DNA of 64,000 nt, from NCBI GenBank assembly GCA_023015825.1, contig JALKAW010000005.1, positions 124,001 through 188,000 of the forward strand, read 5' to 3'. A model generated the notes under the pieces. That model ran no database searches, had not been told where the DNA came from, and worked only from the letters and a program-made list of their open reading frames with translations. The stretch comes from Flavobacteriaceae bacterium S0862. Its GTDB lineage: Bacteria > Bacteroidota > Bacteroidia > Flavobacteriales > Flavobacteriaceae. Below are positions 52,860 through 63,413 of the stretch, piece by piece (the first letter of the stretch is position 1; every line of letters begins with the position of its first letter). The translations under genes and the position numbers were made by a program.

Positions 52860-54875
52860 TTATTTGTATGAACGTTGTTTCAGTTCAATATCTTTAAACT
52901 CTAATTCTTCTTTATGAAGCACAGCATCAGCAGGCTCTCCTTTATATTCCCAAGCAGATACAAATGCAAAATCTTTATCGTTTCGTTTTGCTTCTCCTTT
53001 TTGTGGCCCATCCTCTTCAGCAGATTCTTCTCTAAAGTGACCTCCACAAGATTCTTCTCTTGTTAAAGCATCTTTAGCAAATAACTCACCTAATTCAAGG
53101 AAGTCTGCAACACGTCCTGCTTTTTCAAGTTCAGGATTCATTTCGTTTGCTCCTCCTGGAACTTTTACCTCTTTCCAAAATTCTTCACGAATAGCTTTAA
53201 TTTCAACCATAGCTTCTTTAAGTCCTGTTGCATTTCTAGACATTCCTACCTTATCCCACATTATTCCCCCTAATTTCTTATGAAAATAATCTACAGATTT
53301 AGTGCCTTTATTATTCATAAAGAAGTCTATTCTATCTTTTACTTCTTTTTCAACGTCATCAAACTCTTTTGAGTCTGTAGGAATTGGTCCTGTTCTAATA
53401 TCATCCGAAAGATAATCACCAATTGTATATGGCAGTACAAAATAACCATCTGCTAAACCTTGCATTAATGCAGATGCACCTAATCTATTGGCACCATGAT
53501 CTGAAAAGTTTGCTTCACCTATACAATAGCACCCAGGAATGGTTGTCATTAAATTGTAATCTACCCAAACGCCACCCATTGTATAATGTACAGCAGGATA
53601 AATCATCATTGGCGTTTTGTACGGATTTTGATCTACAATTTTTTCATACATTTGGAATAAGTTTCCATATTTTGCCTCAACAATGGCTTCACCTAATTCA
53701 GTAATTTTTGCTTTTGAAGGATTCTCTATATGATGAATTTTAGCTTGCTCTTTCCCATAACGTTCTATGGCTGCTGCAAAATCTAAATATACAGCTTCTC
53801 CTGTTGCATTTACACCATAGCCAGCATCACAACGCTCTTTTGCAGCACGAGATGCTACATCACGTGGGACTAAGTTACCAAAAGCTGGATAACGACGTTC
53901 TAGGTAATAATCTCTTTCGTCTTCTGATAAGTCAGTTGGTTTTTTACGACCTTCACGAATTGCCATTACATCATCCATATTTTTTGGCACCCAAATACGT
54001 CCATCATTACGAAGCGATTCAGACATCAAAGTTAATTTAGACTGATAATCTCCTGAACGCGGTATACATGTTGGGTGAATTTGAGTATAACAAGGGTTAG
54101 CAAAAAACGCTCCTTTTTTATGTATTTTCCACGCAGCTGTTGCATTACTTCCCATTGCGTTGGTGGATAGGAAATACACATTTCCATATCCTCCAGAAGC
54201 AATAACGACAGCATGTGCTGAATGTCTTTCTATTTTTCCAGTAATTAAATCACGCGCAATAATCCCTCTCGCTTTTCCATCAACTTTTACAACGTCTAAC
54301 ATTTCGTGACGGTTGTACATTTGAATTTTTCCACGTGCAATTTGACGGTTCATTGCCGAATAAGCTCCAAGCAATAATTGCTGTCCTGTTTGTCCTTTGG
54401 CATAAAAAGTTCTTGAAACTAACACGCCTCCAAAAGAACGATTGTCTAATAAACCACCATAATCACGAGCAAATGGGACACCTTGAGCGACGCACTGGTC
54501 AATAATGTTTGTCGATACTTCGGCTAAACGATATACATTGGCTTCACGCGAACGATAATCACCACCTTTTACAGTGTCGTAAAACAATCTATATGTTGAA
54601 TCGCCATCACCTTGATAGTTTTTAGCAGCGTTTATTCCTCCTTGTGCAGCAATAGAGTGTGCGCGACGAGGCGAATCTTGGTAGCAAAAGGCTTTTACAT
54701 TATATCCTAATTCTGCTAAGGTGGCCGCAGCAGAACCTCCAGCTAAACCAGTTCCAACAACAATAATATCGATATGACGCTTGTTGGCAGGATTTACTAA
54801 ATTTATTTTATCCTTATAAGTTGTCCATTTATCTTTAATTGGACCCTTAGGTACTTTTGAATTTAAAACACTCAT
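52860..54875 (-). CDS. sdhA: Succinate dehydrogenase flavoprotein subunit
   Basis: This 671-residue FAD subunit oxidises succinate to fumarate. The FAD-binding [13 protein letters not shown] (about 41-53), the flavin-linking [13 protein letters not shown] (about 73-85) and the C-terminal [11 protein letters not shown] are visible. Length fits the epsilonproteobacterial and Bacteroidota type (type B). It follows sdhC after 12 bases. Confidence 0.97.
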   Translation of the reverse strand: MSVLNSKVPKGPIKDKWTTYKDKINLVNPANKRHIDIIVVGTGLAGGSAAATLAELGYNVKAFCYQDSPRRAHSIAAQGGINAAKNYQGDGDSTYRLFYDTVKGGDYRSREANVYRLAEVSTNIIDQCVAQGVPFARDYGGLLDNRSFGGVLVSRTFYAKGQTGQQLLLGAYSAMNRQIARGKIQMYNRHEMLDVVKVDGKARGIIARDLITGKIERHSAHAVVIASGGYGNVYFLSTNAMGSNATAAWKIHKKGAFFANPCYTQIHPTCIPRSGDYQSKLTLMSESLRNDGRIWVPKNMDDVMAIREGRKKPTDLSEDERDYYLERRYPAFGNLVPRDVASRAAKERCDAGYGVNATGEAVYLDFAAAIERYGKEQAKIHHIENPSKAKITELGEAIVEAKYGNLFQMYEKIVDQNPYKTPMMIYPAVHYTMGGVWVDYNLMTTIPGCYCIGEANFSDHGANRLGASALMQGLADGYFVLPYTIGDYLSDDIRTGPIPTDSKEFDDVEKEVKDRIDFFMNNKGTKSVDYFHKKLGGIMWDKVGMSRNATGLKEAMVEIKAIREEFWKEVKVPGGANEMNPELEKAGRVADFLELGELFAKDALTREESCGGHFREESAEEDGPQKGEAKRNDKDFAFVSAWEYKGEPADAVLHKEELEFKDIELKQRSYK

Positions 54876-54887
54876 AGTTATTAAATG

Positions 54888-55568
54888 TTACAGGTGATTA
54901 AAATGATGCCAAACAGCAATGACTATAAATCCTAGTGGAATTGCATACGCATATATTTTCCCAAAGTTTTGTAAAGCTTTTTTACGTCCAGCGGTAGAGC
55001 CCATTGATTGGAAAGCAGAGGTAAAACCATGTAATAAGTGCAATGCTAAAAACACAAATGCCAAAACATAAGCTCCAACTCTCCATGGTTCAAGAAATTT
55101 GTGTTGTAGTTCATCAAAGTATCTAAATTCTTGTGTTCCAGCAATCATTCCTGTCATGTCTCCTTCAATATATTTTACTTTCATTTCTGGAAACCAGAAA
55201 TCAATAAAGTGCAATACTAAAAAGGCTAAAATAACAAGTCCACTGTAAATCATGTTTCTACTTATCCAAGTAGAATTAGCAGCGCCATTATTTTTGGCAT
55301 AGCTAATTTGGCGTGCTTTTTTGTTTTTAATTTCCAAAACAAATCCCATAACAAAATGAAACACTACTCCAAAAATCAATACTGGTTGTAATGCTAATTG
55401 TATTAATGGGTTTGTTCCCATAAAATGAGACAATTGGTTAAAAAGTTCAACACTAAAAAGTGAAGTGATGTTAACCGCTAAATGTATTATTAAAAAAAAC
55501 ATTAAGAAGAAAGCAGATAAAGCCATAGCTACTTTTCTTCCAATCGAAGATTTAAAAAATCCACTCAT
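54888..55568 (-). CDS. sdhC: Succinate dehydrogenase cytochrome b subunit
   Basis: This 226-residue membrane anchor has about five transmembrane helices and histidines placed for haem binding (LIIHLAVN, HFVMGF, HFIDFWFP, LALHLLHGFT, WHHFNHL). It is the single large type B cytochrome subunit that carries two b haems and transfers electrons to menaquinone. It is the first gene of the operon and has a strong promoter. Confidence 0.94.
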   Translation of the reverse strand: MSGFFKSSIGRKVAMALSAFFLMFFLIIHLAVNITSLFSVELFNQLSHFMGTNPLIQLALQPVLIFGVVFHFVMGFVLEIKNKKARQISYAKNNGAANSTWISRNMIYSGLVILAFLVLHFIDFWFPEMKVKYIEGDMTGMIAGTQEFRYFDELQHKFLEPWRVGAYVLAFVFLALHLLHGFTSAFQSMGSTAGRKKALQNFGKIYAYAIPLGFIVIAVWHHFNHL

Positions 55569-55594
55569 AATGTGTTGTAGTTTATAAGTTGATA

Positions 55595-55625
55595 CAAAAA
55601 TACTTCAGGGTGGAGTATCTAGCAA
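55595..55625 (-). promoter_or_regulatory. Bacteroidota promoter of sdhCAB
   Basis: On the minus strand TTTTTG (TTG at 55625-55623) and TATTTTTG (55602-55595) are separated by 20 bases, an almost perfect match to the Flavobacterium promoter consensus. The leader before the sdhC ATG (55568) is about 20 bases. Confidence 0.8.
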
Positions 55626-55665
55626 AAATATGCTCTTAGTTTTTGCTATTTAGAATGGTTTTAAT

Positions 55666-56925
55666 TTAAAGATTAAATCTAGGGTTGACAATAGAGTTAT
55701 AAATAGATCCAAAAGAATAGTTGAAACCAATATTAAAATAGTAATTATAGCCTGATTGTAATTGTTGTTGCTGTAGTAGTAAATCTTCAAGTGATGCGCC
55801 ATCAGAAGAAATGTTTACTTGGTTTCTAGTAATGCTATAACCACCACCAATGTTAAAGTTGAAGCCTTTAAACAACCTAATATTTGTTCTTAAATTGAAA
55901 TTTAAAGCATTGAGAGTAGTGTCGTGTAAATATTGGTCAAAAGACACTTCTCCATTTACATCACCCCATTCTTGCTTTACACTACCACCAAATGAAATAG
56001 AGTGTTCCCATAGATACTCAGAATCTTTAATAAATACTGTTCGCTCAACATAATCGTTATATCTAATACCATTACTATAACTTAAAACCAGTTGTTTGTT
56101 TGCCGATTCGTCGTATTTAAAAAAATTATATTCAAGTGCTGGTTTAAAATTCCAGTATAAAGCATAATTACCAAAAGTAGATGTTCCTAGCCCTCCAAAA
56201 AAGCCATAAGACCAATGGTCGTTTATACTTAATACGTCATTAACATACAAAGATTTGCCGTTATTTATAGATACAATGTCATCTCCATCGTATGTGAATG
56301 TAGATTTACTTTCATTAAAGCCAACACGCATAAAGAACTTGTTCTTTTCTGTAACTCGTCTTGCCGACATATTAAAATTTATATTACTTGAATTATTGGT
56401 TTCTTGGCCATTAAACCAGCCATTAGCACCAAGTCTAAAAAACCAAGAATTCCATGGGTCTTTTACTTCTACTTTTTTAAACTCTTCTTCAATTTCAGGA
56501 GTTGGAGCTGACACCGAAACACCTTCTAAAGTACCTTTTTCTATCCAAAAACGTACTAAACCAAGTTTGATGTACTCAAGAATGCGTTTTCTAACATCGT
56601 CACCTGTCATATTAGAATTGGTCGTAAACGATAGTTTATAGTTAATAGCCTTAAAGCTGTTTTTACCAATAAAATCAACATCGTAACGTCTACCACCACT
56701 ACCAGTCCCTTGGGCAAGGAAAAACAAATGGACATCACCTTGAGCTTGATCACGTACAAACTGTACGTTACCTAGGTTTTGTTTTAAAAAAGTATTATCA
56801 CAAAATCTACAATCTAAATATATTTTAAGATCTTCCGTTTGAGTGCCTTGTATTGTTTCTTGAGAATAGGATTGAAAAGAAAAGAATACACACACTAAAA
56901 TTAGTGCTAAAGATGATTTTGACAT
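55666..56925 (-). CDS. Outer-membrane barrel protein with Cys-rich N-terminal domain
   Basis: This 419-residue protein has a signal peptide (1-21, ending SYSQ). An N-terminal alpha/beta-looking domain (about 22-150) begins with DLKIYLDCRFCD, a CxxC pair. From about 165 to 419 the repeated short strands with aromatic girdles (WFFRLGANGWFNG and RLFKGFNFNIGGGYSITRN) suggest a barrel. The first part may be a soluble periplasmic domain. I do not recognise a named family. It has no operon partner. Confidence 0.7.
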   Translation of the reverse strand: MSKSSLALILVCVFFSFQSYSQETIQGTQTEDLKIYLDCRFCDNTFLKQNLGNVQFVRDQAQGDVHLFFLAQGTGSGGRRYDVDFIGKNSFKAINYKLSFTTNSNMTGDDVRKRILEYIKLGLVRFWIEKGTLEGVSVSAPTPEIEEEFKKVEVKDPWNSWFFRLGANGWFNGQETNNSSNINFNMSARRVTEKNKFFMRVGFNESKSTFTYDGDDIVSINNGKSLYVNDVLSINDHWSYGFFGGLGTSTFGNYALYWNFKPALEYNFFKYDESANKQLVLSYSNGIRYNDYVERTVFIKDSEYLWEHSISFGGSVKQEWGDVNGEVSFDQYLHDTTLNALNFNLRTNIRLFKGFNFNIGGGYSITRNQVNISSDGASLEDLLLQQQQLQSGYNYYFNIGFNYSFGSIYNSIVNPRFNL

Positions 56926-57198
56926 TGATTGATGGTTTAGTTATTTAAATAGTTCTTTTGCGACAAATACCATTCCAAAAAAAAATAGCAAATTTTATTT
57001 TGTAAGAATTTACTTATTTATAAAACTACCTTGATTTAAAAGAAGTAATGTTAAAAAAGTGCAAAAGAAGTGTCAAGAGTTGTTAAAAAGTGATTGTATA
57101 TTTTAGAAAGATTTTTAATAAATAAGAACAGTTAAAACAGTTATAGTACATTTTACGTTCTTAATATTAATACCTTTAACAAAATTTTAAATCACTTT

Positions 57199-58155
57199 AT
57201 GGATTTTACAAACCCTCTGGTTTACGGAGTACCCAGCTTTATTGCTTTTATTTTATTGGAATTAACCTATAGCAAAACACATGGACATGATAATCTTTAT
57301 GAGTGGAAAGACCTCATGGCTAGCGGTGTAATGGGGGTCGGCTCAGTTATTATTGCGCCACTAATTAAAGTTATTTCAGCTATTGTTATCTTTAATTTTA
57401 CCTATGACCTATTTAATGTAGTAGAAAATGGCGTGCGTACCAATATTTTGGGTTACGAGTCCTTTGGATATGTTTGGTATATCTGGTTTTTTTGCCAAGT
57501 AGCAGATGATTTTACATATTATTGGTTTCATAGAGCAAATCATGAAATACGTATTCTCTGGGCTGCACATATTGTTCATCATTCATCTAATAATTTCAAT
57601 TTAGGTACAGCTATTAGAAATGGGTGGTTTACAATTTTATATAAACCTCTTTTTTATATGTGGATGCCCGCTGTTGGATTCCCTCCCGAAATGGTTGTTG
57701 TTTGTTTAGGTATTGAAGCTTTATGGCAATTTCAATTGCACTCAGTATATATCCCTAAAATGGGAATTATAGAAAAGATATTTAACACACATACCATGCA
57801 TCAAGTTCACCATGCCCAGAATGTGGAATATTTAGATAAAAACCATGGTGGCTTTCTCAATATTTTTGACAAACTATTTGGCACTTGGAAAGAATTGGAT
57901 GATGACATAGATATAAAATATGGGGTTATTCATGCTCCTCAATCATATAACCCCATGGTTATACTCACTCATGAATTCAAAGATATTTGGAACGACACCA
58001 AAAAAACCTCAAAATTAACACACAAGTTAATGTATGTATTTGGGCCTCCAGGATGGAGTCACAATAATAGTACTATGACCGTAAAACAGCAACAGCGCCT
58101 ATTTAAAAAACAAAAATCTCAAAATGCCAAGGTAGCTTTTGAGAGACCAAATTAG
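57199..58155 (+). CDS. Fatty acid hydroxylase/sterol desaturase family protein
   Basis: This 318-residue integral-membrane di-iron enzyme has four or five membrane helices. Its His clusters are complete: HRANH, HIVHH and HTMHQVHH. Members hydroxylate or desaturate lipids or related alkyl chains with O2. The exact substrate is unknown. It stands alone, with a 273-base upstream gap (56926-57198) where I see no gene, and ends in a long shared terminator. Confidence 0.9.
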   Translation: MDFTNPLVYGVPSFIAFILLELTYSKTHGHDNLYEWKDLMASGVMGVGSVIIAPLIKVISAIVIFNFTYDLFNVVENGVRTNILGYESFGYVWYIWFFCQVADDFTYYWFHRANHEIRILWAAHIVHHSSNNFNLGTAIRNGWFTILYKPLFYMWMPAVGFPPEMVVVCLGIEALWQFQLHSVYIPKMGIIEKIFNTHTMHQVHHAQNVEYLDKNHGGFLNIFDKLFGTWKELDDDIDIKYGVIHAPQSYNPMVILTHEFKDIWNDTKKTSKLTHKLMYVFGPPGWSHNNSTMTVKQQQRLFKKQKSQNAKVAFERPN

Positions 58156-58166
58156 CCTTTGTAACT

Positions 58167-58232
58167 ATTATTAAAACACATTAAAAAGCTCCATGACAAT
58201 CGTCATGGAGCTTTTTAATGTGTTTTAATAAT
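58167..58232. terminator. 31-bp perfect hairpin shared by convergent genes
   Basis: Two 31-base arms (58167-58197 and 58202-58232) are perfect inverted copies with a 4-base loop; the central part is AGCTCCATGAC/GTCATGGAGCT. It lies between the desaturase and VPS10 gene ends. Its AT-rich outer part makes a T run on either strand, so it should terminate both transcripts. Confidence 0.9.
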
Positions 58233-58233
58233 T

Positions 58234-60987
58234 TTACTTTATTTCTAAAGTCGTTTTTTGGCTACCAATTTCTATAGTATAAGTGCCTTTTGGTAAATTG
58301 TATTTACCGTTTTGAGCTTTTGGAATGTTTAGTTTACTATCTTCTTTCATTAAGTCTTTTCTGCCTCCACTAGACATGGTTAAATCATAATTCGCATAGT
58401 TAAAGCCTTTATCTGCGTTTACTTTTATGGAGTTTAGCAATGCACCTCCCTTAGATAAAATATTAATTCCTTGAGTGGCTTTTGCTTTAGAATAAAATGT
58501 TATTGTTGCTGAAGACTCAAACGATCTTCCTCTAAATCTAGGCATTTGCACAGGAGAGGGTTTAAAAACGGTAATGGCCTTTGTACCAATAGTACTGTAT
58601 TTTTGTAAGTCTGAAATATCAGCTTTGTAAATAGAGCGCCCATGTGTACCAACTACTAAATCATTTGCTTCTGGATGAACTACTAAGTCATGAACAGCAG
58701 CTTTGGTTAAGCCATTTGAAAATTCGTGCCAACTATTACCTCTATCAAAAGAAGCATAGACACCGTTGTCTGTTCCTAGGTATAAAATATTTTCATCTTT
58801 AGTATCTTCTTTAATTACATTAACTGGCGCATTGAAAATACCGTTTGTAATAGATTTCCACGTTTTTCCCATATCTTCACTTACATAAGCATACACTTTA
58901 AAGTCATCATTTCTATAACCATTTAAAGTTGCATACACACGTTCTTGTTTGTGTTGTGAAGCAATCACTCTAGATACCCAGAGTCCTTGAGGTAAATTAT
59001 CAGATACTCTAGTCCAAGAACCACCTCCATTGGTGGTTAAGTTAATATAACCGTCATCACTTCCTGTATATATCATTCCGAATTGGAAAGGACTTTCAGA
59101 AATCGCCGTAAGTGTTCCGTAAGGGACGTTACCTTTTTTACCACCTGTGGTTAAATCATCCGAAATAACACTAAACATTTCACCTTGATCCATAGAGCGT
59201 AATAACTTATTAGAACCCATGTATAAAATATCTTGATTGTGAGGTGATAATAAAATAGGTGTTTGCCAATTATATCTGTAAGGAGAATCTCCTAATTCGT
59301 GCTTAGGATTAATACTAATACGTTCTCCAGTTTCTAAGTTTTGACGTGAGTAAAACCCAAATTGAGATCCAGAGTATACAATGTTATTATCTCTACTATC
59401 TATTTGTACTTGCATACCATCACCACCACCAATTCTTCGGTAAGGATATCTGCCACTGCCTTCCCAACCTTTGGAAGCTCTATAATTACTTGGACCAAAC
59501 CATACTCCATTGTCTTGCAAACCACCATAAACATTATATGGTTTTTGATTGTCGACGTTTATATAATAGAATTGCCCAACAGCTGTTGAATTGTTTTTTG
59601 TCCAGTTTTCTCCATCATCATATGTAATGTTTACACCACCATCATTTCCGTTAATAATATGTCCTTCTTTTTTAGGATTTAACCAAATCGCTTGATGGTC
59701 ACTATGTACATTTTCTTTCCCAATACGAGAGAACGTTTTTCCGCCATCATCAGATTTTAATAAAGGAACACCTAACATATAAATCTTATTTTCATTTGAA
59801 GGATGAACAGCAATCACACCAAAATAATATCCATAAGAGCTATACATGCCATCTATATAACCATCGTGTGTTTTTTTCCAAGTTTCCCCGCCATTTGTAG
59901 ATTTATAAACTTCGGCACCAATAACTGGTGAATTAAATAATGCTGCATTAGCATTTTCTAAGTATAATGCCAAATCACCAGGTTTTACTTTTCCATCTCT
60001 TACTGATGTTTTTACGCTTTTAGCACTGTATTTACTTGGGAAACGGTTATTACGTAAATAACCATTTAAACTTTTATCATCTAATTTTAAAAAATCGGCA
60101 TTACTCATGGTCTTGAAATCTTCTTTTTGTAACCCTTGAGACGTTCTAGGTTCTCCTTCAGGACGTCTAAATTGATTATCTAAAAGTGCATAAATAACAT
60201 TGTCGTTAAATACTGATACACCGATACGACCAACACCAGTTCCTGTTGGGAAACCACTACCTTCAGGCGTCATGTTTGTCCATGTGTTTCCTCCATCTGT
60301 ACTTTTATAAATGCCTGAATTTTCACCATCACCATCAAAATCCCATGCTTTTCTTTCTCGCTCCCACATAGCAGCAAACATGACATTATGATTTGTTGGA
60401 GATACACTTAAATCAATAGCTCCTGTACCATCATTAATAAACAATACATTTTTCCATGTTTTTCCGCCGTCCATGGTTTTGTAAATACCTCTATCTGAAC
60501 TTGATGTATATAAATTACCGACTGCAGCTACAGTAACGTCATCAGGATTATTTGGATTAATCACTATTCTACCAATATGTTGTGAATTTGCTAAGCCTAT
60601 ATTCGTCCATGTTTTACCTTTATCGGTGCTTTTTAAAATACCAATTCCTGAATAGGATGAACGCGAAGAATTGCTTTCTCCAGTGCCTATCCAAATAGTA
60701 CCACTGTTCCAATCTACAGCAATATCTCCCATATTTTGCGTTTGTGCATTGTCGGCAACAGGAGTAAACGAAGTACCATTATTATTGGTGTACCACAATC
60801 CTCCTGATGCATAAGCTGCGTAAAACTCGATGGGATTATTTGGGTTTACATCAAAGTCAACAATACGACCACTCATAATAGTTGGGCCAATATTGGTGAA
60901 GGGTACGTTTTTCACAATAGATTCTTGCGCATTAATAGAAAGAATGAATGCAAGATTTAGAAGTAGAAATAGTTTGAAATTTTTCAT
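58234..60987 (-). CDS. VPS10/BNR-repeat glycosidase-like exported protein
   Basis: This 917-residue exported protein has a signal peptide (1-20, ending INAQ). Multiple BNR/Asp-box motifs (STDKGKTWTN, TMDGGKTWKN, STDGGNTWTN, STNGGETWKK, TTNGGGSWTR, EDMGKTWK and DRGNSWHEF) indicate one or two large beta-propellers of the sortilin/VPS10 type. The final ~100 residues form a small beta-sandwich (GKYNLPKGTYTIEIG). There are no sialidase active-site residues I can assign. Function unknown; binding of proteins or glycans is likely. Confidence 0.87.
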   Translation of the reverse strand: MKNFKLFLLLNLAFILSINAQESIVKNVPFTNIGPTIMSGRIVDFDVNPNNPIEFYAAYASGGLWYTNNNGTSFTPVADNAQTQNMGDIAVDWNSGTIWIGTGESNSSRSSYSGIGILKSTDKGKTWTNIGLANSQHIGRIVINPNNPDDVTVAAVGNLYTSSSDRGIYKTMDGGKTWKNVLFINDGTGAIDLSVSPTNHNVMFAAMWERERKAWDFDGDGENSGIYKSTDGGNTWTNMTPEGSGFPTGTGVGRIGVSVFNDNVIYALLDNQFRRPEGEPRTSQGLQKEDFKTMSNADFLKLDDKSLNGYLRNNRFPSKYSAKSVKTSVRDGKVKPGDLALYLENANAALFNSPVIGAEVYKSTNGGETWKKTHDGYIDGMYSSYGYYFGVIAVHPSNENKIYMLGVPLLKSDDGGKTFSRIGKENVHSDHQAIWLNPKKEGHIINGNDGGVNITYDDGENWTKNNSTAVGQFYYINVDNQKPYNVYGGLQDNGVWFGPSNYRASKGWEGSGRYPYRRIGGGDGMQVQIDSRDNNIVYSGSQFGFYSRQNLETGERISINPKHELGDSPYRYNWQTPILLSPHNQDILYMGSNKLLRSMDQGEMFSVISDDLTTGGKKGNVPYGTLTAISESPFQFGMIYTGSDDGYINLTTNGGGSWTRVSDNLPQGLWVSRVIASQHKQERVYATLNGYRNDDFKVYAYVSEDMGKTWKSITNGIFNAPVNVIKEDTKDENILYLGTDNGVYASFDRGNSWHEFSNGLTKAAVHDLVVHPEANDLVVGTHGRSIYKADISDLQKYSTIGTKAITVFKPSPVQMPRFRGRSFESSATITFYSKAKATQGINILSKGGALLNSIKVNADKGFNYANYDLTMSSGGRKDLMKEDSKLNIPKAQNGKYNLPKGTYTIEIGSQKTTLEIK

Positions 60988-61118
60988 TTTGGTTGGTTGT
61001 TTAAGAAGTGATGAAAGTAATTAAAACTTCATAAACGGTCAAATACTGCTTATGAAAAAATTATGTTTTTAACATTATACAGCATTTATTTGCTATTTTT
61101 AGACTTAATCTTATCAAA

Positions 61119-61706
61119 ATGAAAAAAATAACAACACTGTTTATAGTTTTCCTAATAGTTTCTTGTACGACTGAAAAAACGTTTGACATTGGTCAAATAA
61201 AAACACCTAAAGGTGAGATATTAGTTTGGTTGTATGATGAAACGCCTAACCACAAAGCTAGTTTTATTGAGCTAGCAAACAATAGTTATTGGGATAGTTT
61301 ATCTTTTAACAGAGTGATTCCAAATTTTGTAGCGCAAGGAGGTTGTCCAGATACGCCTGAGGGATTTAATGACCCAGAATATTTACTAGAACCAGAATTT
61401 ATAGATTCTTTGACACATACCTATGGAGCTTTTGGTGCTGGACGTGATGGTAACGCCGAAAAACTATCTGCACGTTGCCAGTTTTATATTGTTCATAACA
61501 AAGAAGGTTTGCATCGTTTAGATGGAGACTATATGATTTTTGGTAAAGTTATTAAAGGAATGGATGTCGTTGACACTATTGTTAATGTAGAAAGAGACTC
61601 GATTGATGAGCCTCTTTCAAAAATTACTTTAGATGTAAATATGATTTCAATTTCTGAAACTGTACTTAAAACCTTGTATCCTGAATTTCAAAAACAACGG
61701 GAATAA
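61119..61706 (+). CDS. Lipoprotein cyclophilin-type peptidyl-prolyl isomerase
   Basis: This 195-residue lipoprotein has a lipobox LIVSC (Cys16). The cyclophilin fold is seen in FNRVIPNFVAQGGCPD (about 67-82), GAFGAGRDGN, SARCQFYIVHN and DYMIFGKVIKGMDVVD. It should help fold exported proteins in the periplasm. It lies 131 bases from the VPS10 start and ends 6 bases from the convergent M28 gene. Confidence 0.92.
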   Translation: MKKITTLFIVFLIVSCTTEKTFDIGQIKTPKGEILVWLYDETPNHKASFIELANNSYWDSLSFNRVIPNFVAQGGCPDTPEGFNDPEYLLEPEFIDSLTHTYGAFGAGRDGNAEKLSARCQFYIVHNKEGLHRLDGDYMIFGKVIKGMDVVDTIVNVERDSIDEPLSKITLDVNMISISETVLKTLYPEFQKQRE

Positions 61707-61712
61707 AAAGAT

Positions 61713-63164
61713 TTATTCATCCCACTTCCAATCACCACCAATTATTAGTTTTTCTTTTAGATTATTTTTAATCATAAACTCTTTAGTGGTTTCGCTGTCC
61801 ATTTTTGTTGCAGGAAGTGTTTCAACGTTAGCAAGTCCATAAAGTATCATCGTTCCAAAACGTGCGGTGTTTGTAATATGCTCTTCGTTTACTAAATCAA
61901 AATCATCACAATCAGAATGATAACATCCATAAATGGAACGGTCTAAATTGCTATGAACCGAAAGGATTGGCACGCCTTCCAACATAAATGGTTGGTGGTC
62001 GCTATGCAGTCCAGACCTGTTTGAAAAACTATTTTTAAAGATACTGTCTTGTTGCTGAATGGTTGCGCCCAGTTCCGTAAAGAAATTCTCATTATTTAAT
62101 TGTCCACCAGCATTCATCCCAACAGGGTTTCCAGCCATGTCCATATTCATCATATATTTGATTTTGTCAATACTGCCTTCTTTTACAGCTTCAGTAACCA
62201 TGTGACGAGAACCAAATAAGCCTTGTTCCTCGCCCATAAACATGACGAATTTCACTGTGCGTTTTGGCTTTAGTTTATTGGCTTGAAATGCACGAGCAAT
62301 ATCTATGACTGCAAACGAACCAATACCATTATCTATCGCTCCTGTTGCTAAGTCCCAAGAGTCTAAATGACCTCCAATAACAATTTCTTCTTCGGGAATT
62401 TCACTTCCTTTTAAAGTAGCAACTACATTTCTAGCGTTAATCATACTGCTATTATTAGTCATACTAATGGTTGCGGTTGATGAAGATGTTTTTAGCTTTT
62501 CTTTTAATGCCATACCATCTTCTTTACCAATACATACAGCAGGAATAGGTAATAAAGCACCTGTTACTGATGCTGTTCCAGTAAGTAAAACACCATTATC
62601 TACTTGATTAATGATGATAATCCCTATGGCACCATATTTTATAGCGATGGCAGATTTCTCACTTCGATGAAGATTGGTTAGTCCTTCTCCGCTATCAGGA
62701 AGAATCCCAATGTACATTAAGGCTATTTTGCCTTTAACTGCGTCAGGATTTGCAGCATAATCAGCTTCCAATCCATTTCCCATATCGACAATGTTTCCAG
62801 TAACTTTAGCTTCAATAGGAGAATGTCCTAAAGTGACAACCTTTGTGGCGTTTCCATCGATTTGTAAAGATACGTCACCACGAGACCACGCTTCAACAGC
62901 AAAAGGTTGATACACCACATCATCAAAACCATACTCTTTGAATTTATTGTAAGCAAATGTTTCAGCTTTTGCACCATTTTCAGACCCTGTGAGTCGATGA
63001 CCAATAGTTTCTGAAGCAACTTTCAAATCTTTATATGCTTGAGAATTTGCTTTAATTTCAGAGTCTATTTTTGCAAATAATTCAGCGTTACTAAGCGCTT
63101 TTTCTTCCTTAGCACAAGAAAACGTGATGAAAGCAATTATTAAAAGAATTCCTAATTTTTTCAT
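61713..63164 (-). CDS. M28 family peptidase lipoprotein with PA domain
   Basis: This 483-residue lipoprotein has Cys17 in the lipobox TFSC. An inserted PA domain (about 125-245, around VKGKIALMYIGILPD) sits inside the peptidase, as in carboxypeptidase Q-like M28 enzymes. Zinc ligands appear in GGHLDSWDLATGAIDNG, EEQGLFGS, MNMDMAGNPV and CHSDCDDFD, and the DxH pattern is kept. It probably removes N-terminal residues from peptides in the periplasm. It differs from the shorter M28 gene at 51074. Confidence 0.9.
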   Translation of the reverse strand: MKKLGILLIIAFITFSCAKEEKALSNAELFAKIDSEIKANSQAYKDLKVASETIGHRLTGSENGAKAETFAYNKFKEYGFDDVVYQPFAVEAWSRGDVSLQIDGNATKVVTLGHSPIEAKVTGNIVDMGNGLEADYAANPDAVKGKIALMYIGILPDSGEGLTNLHRSEKSAIAIKYGAIGIIIINQVDNGVLLTGTASVTGALLPIPAVCIGKEDGMALKEKLKTSSSTATISMTNNSSMINARNVVATLKGSEIPEEEIVIGGHLDSWDLATGAIDNGIGSFAVIDIARAFQANKLKPKRTVKFVMFMGEEQGLFGSRHMVTEAVKEGSIDKIKYMMNMDMAGNPVGMNAGGQLNNENFFTELGATIQQQDSIFKNSFSNRSGLHSDHQPFMLEGVPILSVHSNLDRSIYGCYHSDCDDFDLVNEEHITNTARFGTMILYGLANVETLPATKMDSETTKEFMIKNNLKEKLIIGGDWKWDE

Positions 63165-63413
63165 TTTTGAATAGTGTTTGTTTTTGGTTGGTTAAAAAGA
63201 AAGTGGAAATTAATTAAATCAATAGTAACTGCCAAGTATTTAATTAAAATAACACTTGGTTAAAGTATGTTTTTTATTTCTATTAGGTAATGGTTACATT
63301 TGTTACTCATTAAATATTTGAACATGAAACATCAACAATTAAATTTTCGATATCCAAGAAAATAATTTTATAGATGTTACATGTGACCATTTAAAAACAA
63401 TAAATATTTGCAC
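63165..63413. other. AT-rich gap with two similar promoter/start-like segments
   Basis: Two segments in this 249-base gap look alike: GTTACATTT...AAATATTTGAACATGAAA (63292-63330) and GTTACATGT...AAATATTTGCACATGAAA (63376-63419). The second leads into the aminopeptidase gene. The first leads into a 13-residue frame (63324-63365). This may be an old duplication. Confidence 0.45.
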
